DNA from: Oscillospiraceae bacterium | Lineage (GTDB): Bacteria > Bacillota_A > Clostridia > Oscillospirales > WRJC01 | DNA: 64,000 nucleotides | Assembly: GCA_009782405.1 (NCBI GenBank) | Contig: WRJC01000009.1 | Coordinates: forward strand, 1 to 64,000 | Reading direction: 5' to 3' | Shown here: piece after piece, positions 24,117 to 32,836 of the stretch | Layout of the letters: every line of letters starts with the position of its first letter | Numbering within the stretch: the first letter of the stretch is position 1 | Position numbers and translations under genes: made by a program | The notes under the pieces: model-generated | What the model was told of the DNA's origin: nothing | The model's database searches: none | Seen by the model: the letters and a program-made list of their open reading frames with translations, nothing else

Positions 24117-26948
24117 ATGATTTTTGTGGGGGACAGAGGCCTGTATTCGAAACTTTCGTGCGGGGCGGATATGTCGTTTTACGACGAAAGATACCTGAAA
24201 GGGGCCTGGCCGGAGATAAAAGAACGGCTGCGTGGCGGGGAAGACATGATATTTTTATCCGCGGGCGGCATAGATTATCTAAACGAGCTTTGGATATTTG
24301 CGGCCGAGGGGAAGATAAGCAGGCTTGCCGGGATAAAAAAGCTGCCCCCGAAATTCGCTCCGATCAAATTTTTTGACGGGGCCGCGAAATATCTCTATGT
24401 GCGCCCTGCGGTCCCGTATTCGATGCACGGCATCGACGAGCAGCCGCGCATGGACATATTCCCGCTTGTCGCGGACAAGGACGAATTCGGGACCGAGCTG
24501 GGCGCGGTCGGGCTTTTTTTGAAAAATTACGACAGCTCGCTGTCGGGCGGAAACTATAAAGGCGGGTGCTGGTATGTAATAGCCGCAGAGGACGCGCTTT
24601 CGGTGGCTTCCGCGGCCGATTGGGACAAATTCTGCAAAATCGCGCTCGGATACAAAAAACATAAGTGCTTCATCGGCAGGCTCACGCCGGAATTCGCGCT
24701 ATACAAGCCCGGCGAGCGCGTGCGCATAGACTGGAAGATCGAAAATACCGGGGAGGCGCTGCAGACGGCGCTGCTCGTGATTGGGGCATATGACAAAAGG
24801 GGGCGCAAAATCGCGGAGCTGGCGAATGCGGAACTCGCGCTGGGCCGCCGCGACTCCGATGCCGGCCATTGCTATTGGTATCCAAAGGATTTGGATGGGG
24901 TATATTCGATAAAGGCCTCGCTGTTTGTCTGCGACAGGTTCGTATACGGGCTCCCGCGCGATCAAGGCGCAAAATATGCCGACGAGGCGAGCAGCTCGGT
25001 TTTGTTCGTGTCCAAAAAACGCCGCCGCCCCAAAGCGGAGGTAGACGGCAGATATCTTGCCATAGACGGCCAAAGGGACTTTTTTGTGGGCACGCACTAT
25101 TACCCGTCGAGCACCTTTTTCGAGCTTTCGTACCGGCCGCTATGCGTGGAGCGGGCTAAATCGGCGATTTCGGCGATGGCGAAAGCGGGGGTCAGGATAT
25201 GCCGCCTGTGGTGCGACCCCGTGATGGACGAAACTTCGCTTCGAGGCATGGAGGCGCTCGTTGAGCTGATGGGGGAGAAGGGCATCGTGGCCGAGATCAC
25301 GTTCTTTTCATCGTGGGTGCGCTGGATGGAGATAAACACGCCGGATGCGCGGGCGCGTTTCGAGGCGGCAGACATGATCGACGAGCGGCTGATCGGAATG
25401 CTCGCGAAAAATATGCCCGAGCAGCTGCTGTATGTGGCGGAAATGGCCAAACGCTGGAAGGATTTTTCAAATATCATATGGGATTTCACAAATGAGGCCT
25501 CGGTGGTGGATCCCGCCCCGGGGCAGCTGGACTATCCGTGGCTGCGCGACGGCTGCGAGGGCAAACAAGCGTCGCTTACAAACAGCGAAATTTTCGCGAA
25601 ATGGGGCGACGAGGTAAAGCAAACGCTGCGAAGCCACGGCGCCATGCAGCCGGTTGTATACGGGGAGCACTGCTGGGACACCGGCTCGGAAAACTACCGC
25701 AGCACGAAAAACGGGGACATAATCGCCGACCATACCTATCGCCCGCGCGGCAATTTGGAATATTTTGCCAATTACCAGAACGCGCAGTGCATAAACAAGC
25801 CTTTCATGATCGAGGAATTCGGCGGGGTGTGGCCCTCCAACGGCGAGCGCGCGAAGGAATACGATTTTCGCTACCACATATTTTTCGCAGCGGGCCACAG
25901 CGCGGCGATCAACTATGAATGGGGCATATCCTGGCTGTGCGACACTCTGTCGGGCGCGGCGCCGTACATGAAATTCATGGACGAGGCGCTGCCCGAAGAA
26001 ATTTTTGTGTATGAGGGGCGCTATACCTACGGCAAATCGTGGCCAAACGGCTGCGTTTCGGTTTGCCCCTGGGTCGCTTCGCCCGAATACGGCGCGATAT
26101 ACTCCTGCATGGACTATGAATCGCCCACTACTCTCGTGATGAAGCGTTTTGCCCGCTTGGGAAAAGGGCTCGCGTATTGCCCAAAAGGGCAAAAAACCTT
26201 GCTATTGCTGCCATTCGAGACGCACGGATTTGAAAAAAACCTTGGGTATAGGCGCAAAACCGAGGGCATAAACGAAGCCTTGAAAGCGCTCTGGGAAATG
26301 GGCGCGAAATTTGACATATGGCAGGCTGACGAACTGGAAAATTTGCCAAAAGGGGCAAAGACGATAATTTGCCCAAACGAAAACGAAATGGACGAAAAAA
26401 CAAAGGCGGCGCTCGAAGCTGCGGAAAAAAACGGGGCGAAGATATATTGCGGCGGCGACATGGGCTGGAGGGGCGATAGCCGCATTGAAAAAACGGCTTT
26501 TGCCCCCGCCCCCGAAAGCCGGCTGATGCACCGCGAGATCGACGGGGGCGAGGCCATTGTGATATTCAACGACGCAGCCTCGCCGCGCGAATATACGGTG
26601 GAGGGCGGCGTAAAAATGGGGATAGAAAAATACGGCCTGTTCGCAGTGCGGCACGATCTGCTCCAAATCGCGGAATTTTGCGGGGAGCTCGGCTTTCGGG
26701 GCGAGCATATCGCCCGCTCGGATATGCAAACGGCCATCATCGCCAAAAAGGGCGAATCGCTCGGCCAAACTGACGGCCTCACGGTTTTGCCGCACGGGCC
26801 CGGCGAGATCGAATTTGCCGCGCCCTATACGCGCTGCGATGTATGCGGCGAAAACGGGCGCGCGCTGGCGAAGATAGAACTGAAAAAAAGCGGCAGGCTA
26901 TCTGTTTCCCCCGATATGGCGCGGTACGCGCTCTCGCTGCATTTGTGA
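24117..26948 (+). CDS. Large clan GH-A glycoside hydrolase
   Basis: This 943-residue protein has a central (beta/alpha)8 hydrolase domain beginning near residue 330 (FVGTHYYPSSTFFELS). The acid/base is Glu460 in IIWDFTNEAS and the nucleophile is probably Glu567 in MIEEFGG, the strand-4 Asn-Glu and strand-7 Glu layout of clan GH-A. The N-terminal 330 residues include a segment of the form DMIFLSAGGIDYLN, then a beta-sandwich-like stretch. The C-terminal 250 include a Rossmann-like piece (KTIICPNENEMD) and small beta modules. There is no signal peptide, so it is cytoplasmic. The specific family (GH2, GH5, GH42 or a new one) is unclear. The start at 24117 follows GGGGGGA by seven bases; the upstream ATG at 24090 lacks a site. 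It closes the operon before a strong terminator. Confidence 0.75.
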   Translation: MIFVGDRGLYSKLSCGADMSFYDERYLKGAWPEIKERLRGGEDMIFLSAGGIDYLNELWIFAAEGKISRLAGIKKLPPKFAPIKFFDGAAKYLYVRPAVPYSMHGIDEQPRMDIFPLVADKDEFGTELGAVGLFLKNYDSSLSGGNYKGGCWYVIAAEDALSVASAADWDKFCKIALGYKKHKCFIGRLTPEFALYKPGERVRIDWKIENTGEALQTALLVIGAYDKRGRKIAELANAELALGRRDSDAGHCYWYPKDLDGVYSIKASLFVCDRFVYGLPRDQGAKYADEASSSVLFVSKKRRRPKAEVDGRYLAIDGQRDFFVGTHYYPSSTFFELSYRPLCVERAKSAISAMAKAGVRICRLWCDPVMDETSLRGMEALVELMGEKGIVAEITFFSSWVRWMEINTPDARARFEAADMIDERLIGMLAKNMPEQLLYVAEMAKRWKDFSNIIWDFTNEASVVDPAPGQLDYPWLRDGCEGKQASLTNSEIFAKWGDEVKQTLRSHGAMQPVVYGEHCWDTGSENYRSTKNGDIIADHTYRPRGNLEYFANYQNAQCINKPFMIEEFGGVWPSNGERAKEYDFRYHIFFAAGHSAAINYEWGISWLCDTLSGAAPYMKFMDEALPEEIFVYEGRYTYGKSWPNGCVSVCPWVASPEYGAIYSCMDYESPTTLVMKRFARLGKGLAYCPKGQKTLLLLPFETHGFEKNLGYRRKTEGINEALKALWEMGAKFDIWQADELENLPKGAKTIICPNENEMDEKTKAALEAAEKNGAKIYCGGDMGWRGDSRIEKTAFAPAPESRLMHREIDGGEAIVIFNDAASPREYTVEGGVKMGIEKYGLFAVRHDLLQIAEFCGELGFRGEHIARSDMQTAIIAKKGESLGQTDGLTVLPHGPGEIEFAAPYTRCDVCGENGRALAKIELKKSGRLSVSPDMARYALSLHL

Positions 26949-26975
26949 TAGAATTTGGCGAAAAAAAGAAAAAAA

Positions 26976-27020
26976 CAAAAACCGCGCCGGGCGCAAAGGA
27001 CCCGGCGCGGTTTTTGTTTT
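26976..27020. terminator. Strong bidirectional rho-independent terminator
   Basis: A perfect 16-bp stem runs 26976-26991 against 27001-27016, with GC-rich core CCGCGCCGGG, a 9-base loop, a T-rich 3' side and an A-rich 5' side. It lies 28 bp after the glycosidase stop and separates the sugar operon from the phosphonate operon. Confidence 0.93.
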
Positions 27021-27048
27021 GCGCGAAATCACATAAATTACGCAAACC

Positions 27049-27103
27049 ATACAAATCTTTTACCCTGCCTTGCTATCAGACTTTACAAAAGAAAAGGTAT
27101 AAT
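27049..27103 (+). promoter_or_regulatory. Possible Pho-box-like repeats and -10 box before phnD
   Basis: TATAAT at 27098-27103 lacks a good -35. Hexamers ATACAA (27049), TTTACC (27060), TGCTAT (27071) and TTTACA (27082) begin every 11 bp. Tandem TTWACA-like hexamers with 11-bp periodicity are the binding pattern of PhoP in Bacillus, which activates promoters lacking a -35. Two of the four match poorly, so this is tentative. Confidence 0.4.
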
Positions 27104-27158
27104 CATAGTCAGCATAGTTAAAATATTTTGTAAAATCAAAAAACAAGGAGAAGAAAAA

Positions 27159-28247
27159 ATGCAAAAACACATGATATATCGGGCAATCGCGGCAATTTTG
27201 GCAATCGCGGCAATGGTGATATGCATGGCCGGATGCAGCGAAGACGTGAAAGCTTCAAACGGCTCCGGCGACAGCGGCGCAAAAAGCGAAGACAGCGGCA
27301 AGCAGACCGCAAACACGGGCACGATAAAAGTGGTATGGTACCCAAACGAATCGTCGAACACCCATGACGATATACGCGCCGAAGTGGGCAGGCTGATCGA
27401 ACGGGCGACCGGAAGAAAAGTCGAAAATGTCACCACGACAGATTACACTATCGCAATCGAATCTATCTCAAGCGGTTCGGCGGATATAGCGATGGCGATG
27501 GGCGCGGTCGGCTATATAGAAGCCAAAAACAGAAATCCGGAAATCAACGTCATGTTTGTCAACGCCGACAAAAACGGAAAGCTCGACGAGGCAAAATATT
27601 TTTCGTGGATTTGCGTCGGCAAAGCAGACGCCGATCAGTACAAAAACGGCGGCAGCTATTCCATCGACAACATAAAAGGCAAAAAAATGTCTTTTGTTTC
27701 AAACAGTTCGACATCGGGATTCAGGGTTCCCACTTCATCGATCATCGCGCATTTCGCAAGCGATGATTTGGACGAAGAAAAATTGGTTGAAGGAGGCTCG
27801 GGGATGTTCTTCGGCGAAGTGTATTTCGGCCAGTCCCATCAGGGCTCCGCCATCAACTTGATCACCGGAAACGCTGACGTCGCGGCTTTCTGCGATACGG
27901 AACTCGAACCTTACACAAAACTAAAGGAAGGCGCGGAAAATACGGTCGGCGCGGTATATGAGATAAAAGCCGGAGCGGACGCCCCGTTCGACTCGCACGC
28001 CGGAAAAGAATTTGTCGTAATCGCCTGCACACCCGTTTTCAACGGGCCCAACGTCTACAACCCCAAAAATCTGAGCCCGGACGAAATAAAGGCGATACAG
28101 GATCTGTTTACCTCGGCCGAAGTCGCCGAAAACGAAAAACTCTTTTTTGACCCGGAAGCGGAGGGCGCATTTGGATTGTATAAAAAATCATCGAGTTACG
28201 GTTATGTCGTCACCGAGGATTCGTGGTATGATCCATACCGCAAATGA
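27159..28247 (+). CDS. phnD: Phosphonate ABC transporter substrate-binding lipoprotein
   Basis: This 362-residue protein has a lipoprotein signal (hydrophobic 9-21, lipobox MAGC, Cys26). A PhnD-type binding domain follows, with YPNESSNTHDDIRAEVGRLI and AIESISSGSADIAMAMGA, patterns of this family. It captures phosphonates or phosphate esters outside the membrane and delivers them to the PhnC-PhnE transporter encoded next. It is the first gene of the 11-kb phn operon. AAGGAG lies upstream of the ATG. The frame is open further upstream but the signal peptide fixes the start. Confidence 0.92.
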   Translation: MQKHMIYRAIAAILAIAAMVICMAGCSEDVKASNGSGDSGAKSEDSGKQTANTGTIKVVWYPNESSNTHDDIRAEVGRLIERATGRKVENVTTTDYTIAIESISSGSADIAMAMGAVGYIEAKNRNPEINVMFVNADKNGKLDEAKYFSWICVGKADADQYKNGGSYSIDNIKGKKMSFVSNSSTSGFRVPTSSIIAHFASDDLDEEKLVEGGSGMFFGEVYFGQSHQGSAINLITGNADVAAFCDTELEPYTKLKEGAENTVGAVYEIKAGADAPFDSHAGKEFVVIACTPVFNGPNVYNPKNLSPDEIKAIQDLFTSAEVAENEKLFFDPEAEGAFGLYKKSSSYGYVVTEDSWYDPYRK

Positions 28248-28286
28248 TAAATCCAAATAGATTGAAACGGAAAAAGGTGGAAACAA

Positions 28287-29123
28287 ATGCCGATTTTAGT
28301 GTTTGATAACGTGAGCAAAAGCTATAACAATATAACAAAAGCCCTGACCGACGTCTCTTTTTCTGTTGAAGAGGGAGAATTTGTTTCCATCATCGGCCCG
28401 TCGGGCTCGGGCAAATCCACGATCCTGCGCTGCATCAACCGCCTTGTCGATGCAACGCAGGGTTCCATAACATTCGACGGACACCTTGTTACCCCTTACG
28501 GCAAGTCCTTGAAAACTTCGGTTTTGGAGGGCAGCAGGAGCGTCCATTCAAGCCAAACCAAAACAAGCAAAAAACAGCTCCGGCAGATCCGGAAAAAAAT
28601 CGGAATGATATTCCAGCATTACAACCTCGTCGAACGGCTCAGCGTGATCGAAAATGTGCTGCATGGCCGCCTTGGACACAAATCGACGATAAGCGGCGTA
28701 ATCGGGTATTATTCCGAAGAAGAAAAAGAAACAGCCTTTCAGATATTGGACAAACTCGGCCTTGCGGAACAGGCATACAAGCGCTGCGACGAATTATCCG
28801 GGGGGCAAAAACAGCGCGTGGGCATCGCGCGCTCCATCATGCAGGAACCGAGGCTCATATTATGCGACGAGCCGATAGCATCCCTTGACCCGAGTTCGTC
28901 GAAAGTGATCATGGACCATTTGAAAAATATAAACGAAACCATGAAAATCACCTGTATATTCAATCTTCACCAGGTAGACGTCGCGATAAAATATTCCAAA
29001 AGAATCATCGGCGTGACTATGGGGCATATAGTGTATGACGGCCCTCCGGAACTGTTGACAAAATCAAAAATCTACGAAATTTACCAGTCGGAAGAAGGCG
29101 AGTTGATAACCGATGTCGGATAA
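28287..29123 (+). CDS. phnC: Phosphonate ABC transporter ATP-binding protein
   Basis: This 278-residue ABC ATPase has Walker A GPSGSGKST, the Q-loop FQHYNLVERLSV, the signature LSGGQKQRVGIARS and Walker B LILCDEPIASLD. The NVLHGRLG segment after the Q-loop is characteristic of PhnC. It powers uptake through the two PhnE permeases. It lies between phnD and phnE; its 3' end overlaps the first phnE by 11 bp. Confidence 0.93.
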   Translation: MPILVFDNVSKSYNNITKALTDVSFSVEEGEFVSIIGPSGSGKSTILRCINRLVDATQGSITFDGHLVTPYGKSLKTSVLEGSRSVHSSQTKTSKKQLRQIRKKIGMIFQHYNLVERLSVIENVLHGRLGHKSTISGVIGYYSEEEKETAFQILDKLGLAEQAYKRCDELSGGQKQRVGIARSIMQEPRLILCDEPIASLDPSSSKVIMDHLKNINETMKITCIFNLHQVDVAIKYSKRIIGVTMGHIVYDGPPELLTKSKIYEIYQSEEGELITDVG

Positions 29124-29925
29124 AGCAGCAGAAACAAAAAAACAGACATCTGTGTTCTTAAAAAGAAAACGGAGCTTCACGATAACGTTTTTATGCGTCG
29201 CCGCGCTGTTCGCGCTTTCCGTCGCCGTGACCAAATATGATGTGATCGGCGGATTTTCGTCGGTTCCGAAAGCGGTTAAATGGATTGCGGAAAATTTGGT
29301 GCCAAATGAAAAAGCGTGGGCGCGCCTGCCCAATATACTGGCAAAATTGATCGAAACCGCGCTTGTGTCGGTCGCAGTCACGGTCTGCGCGGCTGTTTTC
29401 GCGTTCTTTTTCAGTTTGCTAGGAACGAGAACGACGAAAACCAATCCATGGATTGGCAGGACAGTTAGAATTGTCGCCGCGTTTTTCAGAAACGTCCCCG
29501 ACGTCGTCTGGGCTATGCTGCTGCTTTTTTCGTTCGGCCAAAACATACTGACCGGATTTTTTGCTTTGTTTTTCGCCACTTTCGGGATGTTGACGCGCAC
29601 ATTCATCGAAACAATCGACGAAGTGAGCGCGTCGTGCGTCGAAGCGCTGTACGCCACGGGAGCGACGTACCTGCAGATCGTTTTTCAGGGGATCATCCCG
29701 TCGGCCATGGCTGAAATCGTATCCTGGGTATTGTTCATGATTGAAACAAATATACGCTCCTCTACTTTGATCGGCGTGCTCACGGCCACAGGCATAGGCT
29801 ATCTGTTCGACCTTTATTACAAAAGATTGGACTACGGATCGGCAAGCCTCGTGGTCATTTCCATTGTCGTATTGGTCATCGCCATCGAAATAGTATCAAA
29901 TCAAATCAGAAAGGTGATTATGTAG
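29113..29925 (+). CDS. phnE: Phosphonate ABC transporter permease (first PhnE)
   Basis: This 270-residue integral membrane protein has about six hydrophobic segments and the PhnE EAA-type loop (EALYATGATYLQIVFQGIIPSAMAE) that contacts the ATPase. It forms the membrane channel together with the next gene. The start overlaps phnC, suggesting coupled translation. Confidence 0.9.
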   Translation: MSDKAAETKKQTSVFLKRKRSFTITFLCVAALFALSVAVTKYDVIGGFSSVPKAVKWIAENLVPNEKAWARLPNILAKLIETALVSVAVTVCAAVFAFFFSLLGTRTTKTNPWIGRTVRIVAAFFRNVPDVVWAMLLLFSFGQNILTGFFALFFATFGMLTRTFIETIDEVSASCVEALYATGATYLQIVFQGIIPSAMAEIVSWVLFMIETNIRSSTLIGVLTATGIGYLFDLYYKRLDYGSASLVVISIVVLVIAIEIVSNQIRKVIM

Positions 29926-29931
29926 CCACTT

Positions 29932-30801
29932 ATGGATGAAACAATTGTTGCAGGCCGTTTTCCTGTTTCCGTCGGCGCGCACAGGCATATAAGGAAAACC
30001 CGCGGAGGAAAGATAAAAACGGCAGCAAAGTCAAAAAGCGGAATCGCCATAAAGCTCACGGTTTTTTTCTTGGTTATGCTGACTGCATATGGATTTATGA
30101 CATTCGATTACAAAAACATCGACATGGGCGAAGCCGTTTCCGGCACTCTGAAAAATATAAAAGTCGTGTTCGGGGAACCGCATTTAAAATACAATACTTT
30201 CGCAGCTTCCATGAAACAGCTGCTCATAACTTTTTCGCTCGGCGTGCTCTCGACTGTCTTCGGGGCGATCATAGCCTTTTTTTGCGCTTTGTTTTGCGCA
30301 AAAAATATAGCGAACCCAAAAACCGCGATCGTAATAAAAAGCATCGTCGCTTTTGTCAGGGCAGTGCCCACGATTTTGTGGGTTCTCATTTTCACCGTAG
30401 CCGCAGGGCTTGGAAGCGTAGCCGCCGTGGTGGGGCTCACTTTTCACAGCGCGGCCTATCTGATAAAAGCGTATTCGGAGTCGATAGAAGAGATGGACGC
30501 GGGAACCATCGAGGCTTTAAAAGCGAGCGGGGCGAATTTCTGGCAGATTGTGTTTCAGGCTATACTGCCTTCGTCTATAAGCTATATGACCGCTTGGACG
30601 TTTTTGCGCTTTGAGATCAATTTTACGAATGCGATCGCGGTGGGAGCGGCGGCCGGAGCCGGCGGAATCGGGTTTGATCTGTTTATGGCGGGCAGTTTCT
30701 ATTTCGATTTGCGCGAGCTGGGATTTATCACATATATCGTCGTGGCCGCAGTTATCCTGTTAGAAATAATCGCGACGAAAGTAAAAGCAAAGGTCAGGTA
30801 G
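29932..30801 (+). CDS. phnE: Phosphonate ABC transporter permease (second PhnE)
   Basis: This 289-residue membrane protein is homologous to the preceding permease. It has a longer basic N-terminal tail, about six transmembrane segments and the EAA-type loop EALKASGANFWQIVFQAILPSS. Paired PhnE genes form a heterodimeric channel in several bacteria. The start lies 7 bp after the first phnE stop; phnG follows 9 bp later. Confidence 0.9.
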   Translation: MDETIVAGRFPVSVGAHRHIRKTRGGKIKTAAKSKSGIAIKLTVFFLVMLTAYGFMTFDYKNIDMGEAVSGTLKNIKVVFGEPHLKYNTFAASMKQLLITFSLGVLSTVFGAIIAFFCALFCAKNIANPKTAIVIKSIVAFVRAVPTILWVLIFTVAAGLGSVAAVVGLTFHSAAYLIKAYSESIEEMDAGTIEALKASGANFWQIVFQAILPSSISYMTAWTFLRFEINFTNAIAVGAAAGAGGIGFDLFMAGSFYFDLRELGFITYIVVAAVILLEIIATKVKAKVR

Positions 30802-30810
30802 CTGTCATTT

Positions 30811-31272
30811 ATGGATAAAAATATGGATAAAAAACGATTTACAAAGATTTTGGCGAAAGCGGATAAAAAAATAATCGCGGAATTATCCGCCGAGATTCAA
30901 AAAATATGCAGCCCGGTCATCATAAAAGAACCGGGAAAAACACTGGCCATGATCAAAATGCGCGAGCCGGTCAAAGAAAGTTTGTTTTATCTCGGCGAAG
31001 TTATCGTCTGCGAGGCGATAGTGGAAATCGAAGGCGTGAAAGGCGCCGCTGTTTTGATGGGCGACGACGCAAAAAAAACGCTCGACATGGCTATTATCGA
31101 CGCGGCGGCAAATAAAGGCGTTTTTACGGGCATGGACAGACTTGCGGAACTTGAAAAAGGGCAAAATGATTTTGCCATGCGGGAAAACGCCATGCACTTA
31201 AAAACGATGGTAAATTTTCAATCTATGGATACGGAGGCGCCGGATGATCTCAACGCTTTCAAAAAAGCATAA
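30811..31272 (+). CDS. phnG: Carbon-phosphorus lyase subunit PhnG
   Basis: This 153-residue protein has the PhnG pattern MIKMREPVKESLFYLGEVIVCEAIVEI.G..G, followed by LDMAIIDAAAN. PhnG forms the stable C-P lyase core with PhnH, PhnI and PhnJ, which attaches phosphonate to the ribose of ATP and later breaks the C-P bond. Either ATG at 30811 or 30823 could start it; neither has a strong ribosome binding site, so translation probably depends on the upstream gene. Its 3' end overlaps phnH by 29 bp. Confidence 0.88.
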   Translation: MDKNMDKKRFTKILAKADKKIIAELSAEIQKICSPVIIKEPGKTLAMIKMREPVKESLFYLGEVIVCEAIVEIEGVKGAAVLMGDDAKKTLDMAIIDAAANKGVFTGMDRLAELEKGQNDFAMRENAMHLKTMVNFQSMDTEAPDDLNAFKKA

Positions 31273-31789
31273 TTTTGATATTGTATTTGACAGCCAGAAA
31301 ATATTCAGGCTTATACTCGAGGCCATGTCCTATCCCGGGCGAATTGTCAGCATAAAAGAATGCGCGGACAAGCTGCACGGTGAAAATTCGCCGCTTTTGG
31401 CCGTGGCAATGACGCTTTTGGATAACGAAACGAGCTTTTGCGCAGAACAGCCGCTGTCGGATGAAATTGCCATGCTGACATCGGCGAAAGCAGCCGATCC
31501 GAAAACCGCCGATTATATTTTTGTCTGCGGCCGCGAATATTTGCCCGAGGCGATCGAAAAGGCAAAATGCGGAACGCCCGCCGATCCGCATAAAAGCGCG
31601 ACCGTTGTCGCGCAGGATACAGATTTAATGGAACTGGCAAAAGAGGCGATTGCGCTGCGCGGCGCGCAAAACCACGAATACCCGCAGGGAATTGATATAA
31701 TTTCCGTTTCAAAAGCGGGGGAGCTATTGGCTTTTCCACGCCTTGCCGGCGAGTCTATGATTAAAAAACATAAAAAGGAGATGGAATAA
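31244..31789 (+). CDS. phnH: Carbon-phosphorus lyase subunit PhnH
   Basis: This 181-residue protein has the family opening DSQKIFRLILEAMSYPGRI, TLLDNETSFCA and GTPADPHKSATVV. PhnH is a structural member of the C-P lyase core without recognised catalytic residues. It is encoded directly before phnI with no gap. Confidence 0.88.
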   Translation: MISTLSKKHNFDIVFDSQKIFRLILEAMSYPGRIVSIKECADKLHGENSPLLAVAMTLLDNETSFCAEQPLSDEIAMLTSAKAADPKTADYIFVCGREYLPEAIEKAKCGTPADPHKSATVVAQDTDLMELAKEAIALRGAQNHEYPQGIDIISVSKAGELLAFPRLAGESMIKKHKKEME

Positions 31790-32836
31790 ATGGCGTATGT
31801 CGCGGTATCGGGCGGAAAGGAAGCTATCGAAGAGAGCATTAAACTGCTTGATTACTATAAAAGCGGGACGGATAAAGATGTTGAAATCGAAGCGATCGAA
31901 CATAAAATGTCGCTTCTCGTGGACCGCGTGATGGGCGAAGCCGGCCTGTATTCAAAAACTTACGCCGCCCTCGCGCTCAAGCAATGCGAAGGCTCAATGG
32001 AAGAAGCTGTGTTCCTGCTTCGCGCCTACCGCTCCACCCTCACCAGAAATTATTACACAAATATAGCAAATGCCGCCGAAATGCGTGTTATCCGCCGTAT
32101 TTCCGCCGCCTTCAAAGACATAGCGGGCGGGCAGATTTTGGGCGCGACTTATGACTACACGCACAGACTGATAGATTTTGATGATCGCGGCCCGGAAAAT
32201 ATGCGAAATATGCTCGAATTTCCGGTCAAGGATGAAATAATCCCGTGCCCCCGCGTTTCAGATGAATTGAAAAAAGAAGGATTGATCGATTCTTTTGAAA
32301 ATGACGAACAAAGCCCGAACGACGTGACCGCGCATATGCTCGAATTTCCGGCTGAAAGAAGCTCCCGGCTCCAAACGCTCGCCCGCGCGGACACGGGGTT
32401 TATTTCCGGGCTGGCGTATTCCGCCCTGCGCGGGTTCGGGCAGGTGCACCCCACAGTCGGCGAGCTGCGCTGCGGTTATCTTGAACTTTATGTGCCGTAT
32501 TTGGGAGATGAAAACGAAAGCATATATATCGGCGAAATATTGATCACCGAAGTCGAATGCTTCAATTCGGCCGACGACAAAGACAAATTAAAACTCGCGG
32601 TGGGTTACGGCGCGGTGTTCGGAAGAAACGAAACCAAAGCGATTTCCATGGCCGTGATCGACCGCGAGCTCGACAACGGCGGGCCGTATCCGGCGCAAAA
32701 CGAAGAATTCGTCTTGACGCACGGCGACAGCCTGGAGATGAACGGGTTTATCTCACATTTGAAACTGCCGCACTATGTCACTTTCCAGTCCAAACTGGAC
32801 GCAGTGAGAAAAACAAGGGAGGGAAAAAGTGAATAA
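31790..32836 (+). CDS. phnI: Carbon-phosphorus lyase subunit PhnI
   Basis: This 348-residue protein begins MAYVAVSGGKEAIEES. It has the central GLYSKTYAALALKQCEGSMEEAVFLLRAYRST and a FSGLAYSALRGFGQVHPTVGELR-like stretch, both diagnostic of PhnI. PhnI is the nucleosidase-like catalytic subunit that displaces adenine from ATP so that phosphonate binds C1' of ribose. AAAAGGAG precedes the ATG. Its end overlaps phnJ by 8 bp. Confidence 0.92.
   Translation: MAYVAVSGGKEAIEESIKLLDYYKSGTDKDVEIEAIEHKMSLLVDRVMGEAGLYSKTYAALALKQCEGSMEEAVFLLRAYRSTLTRNYYTNIANAAEMRVIRRISAAFKDIAGGQILGATYDYTHRLIDFDDRGPENMRNMLEFPVKDEIIPCPRVSDELKKEGLIDSFENDEQSPNDVTAHMLEFPAERSSRLQTLARADTGFISGLAYSALRGFGQVHPTVGELRCGYLELYVPYLGDENESIYIGEILITEVECFNSADDKDKLKLAVGYGAVFGRNETKAISMAVIDRELDNGGPYPAQNEEFVLTHGDSLEMNGFISHLKLPHYVTFQSKLDAVRKTREGKSE

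Noticed and set aside
26955..27158. N-terminal extension of PhnD
   Set aside because: It includes the terminator sequence; the lipoprotein signal peptide starts at 27159 after AAGGAG.
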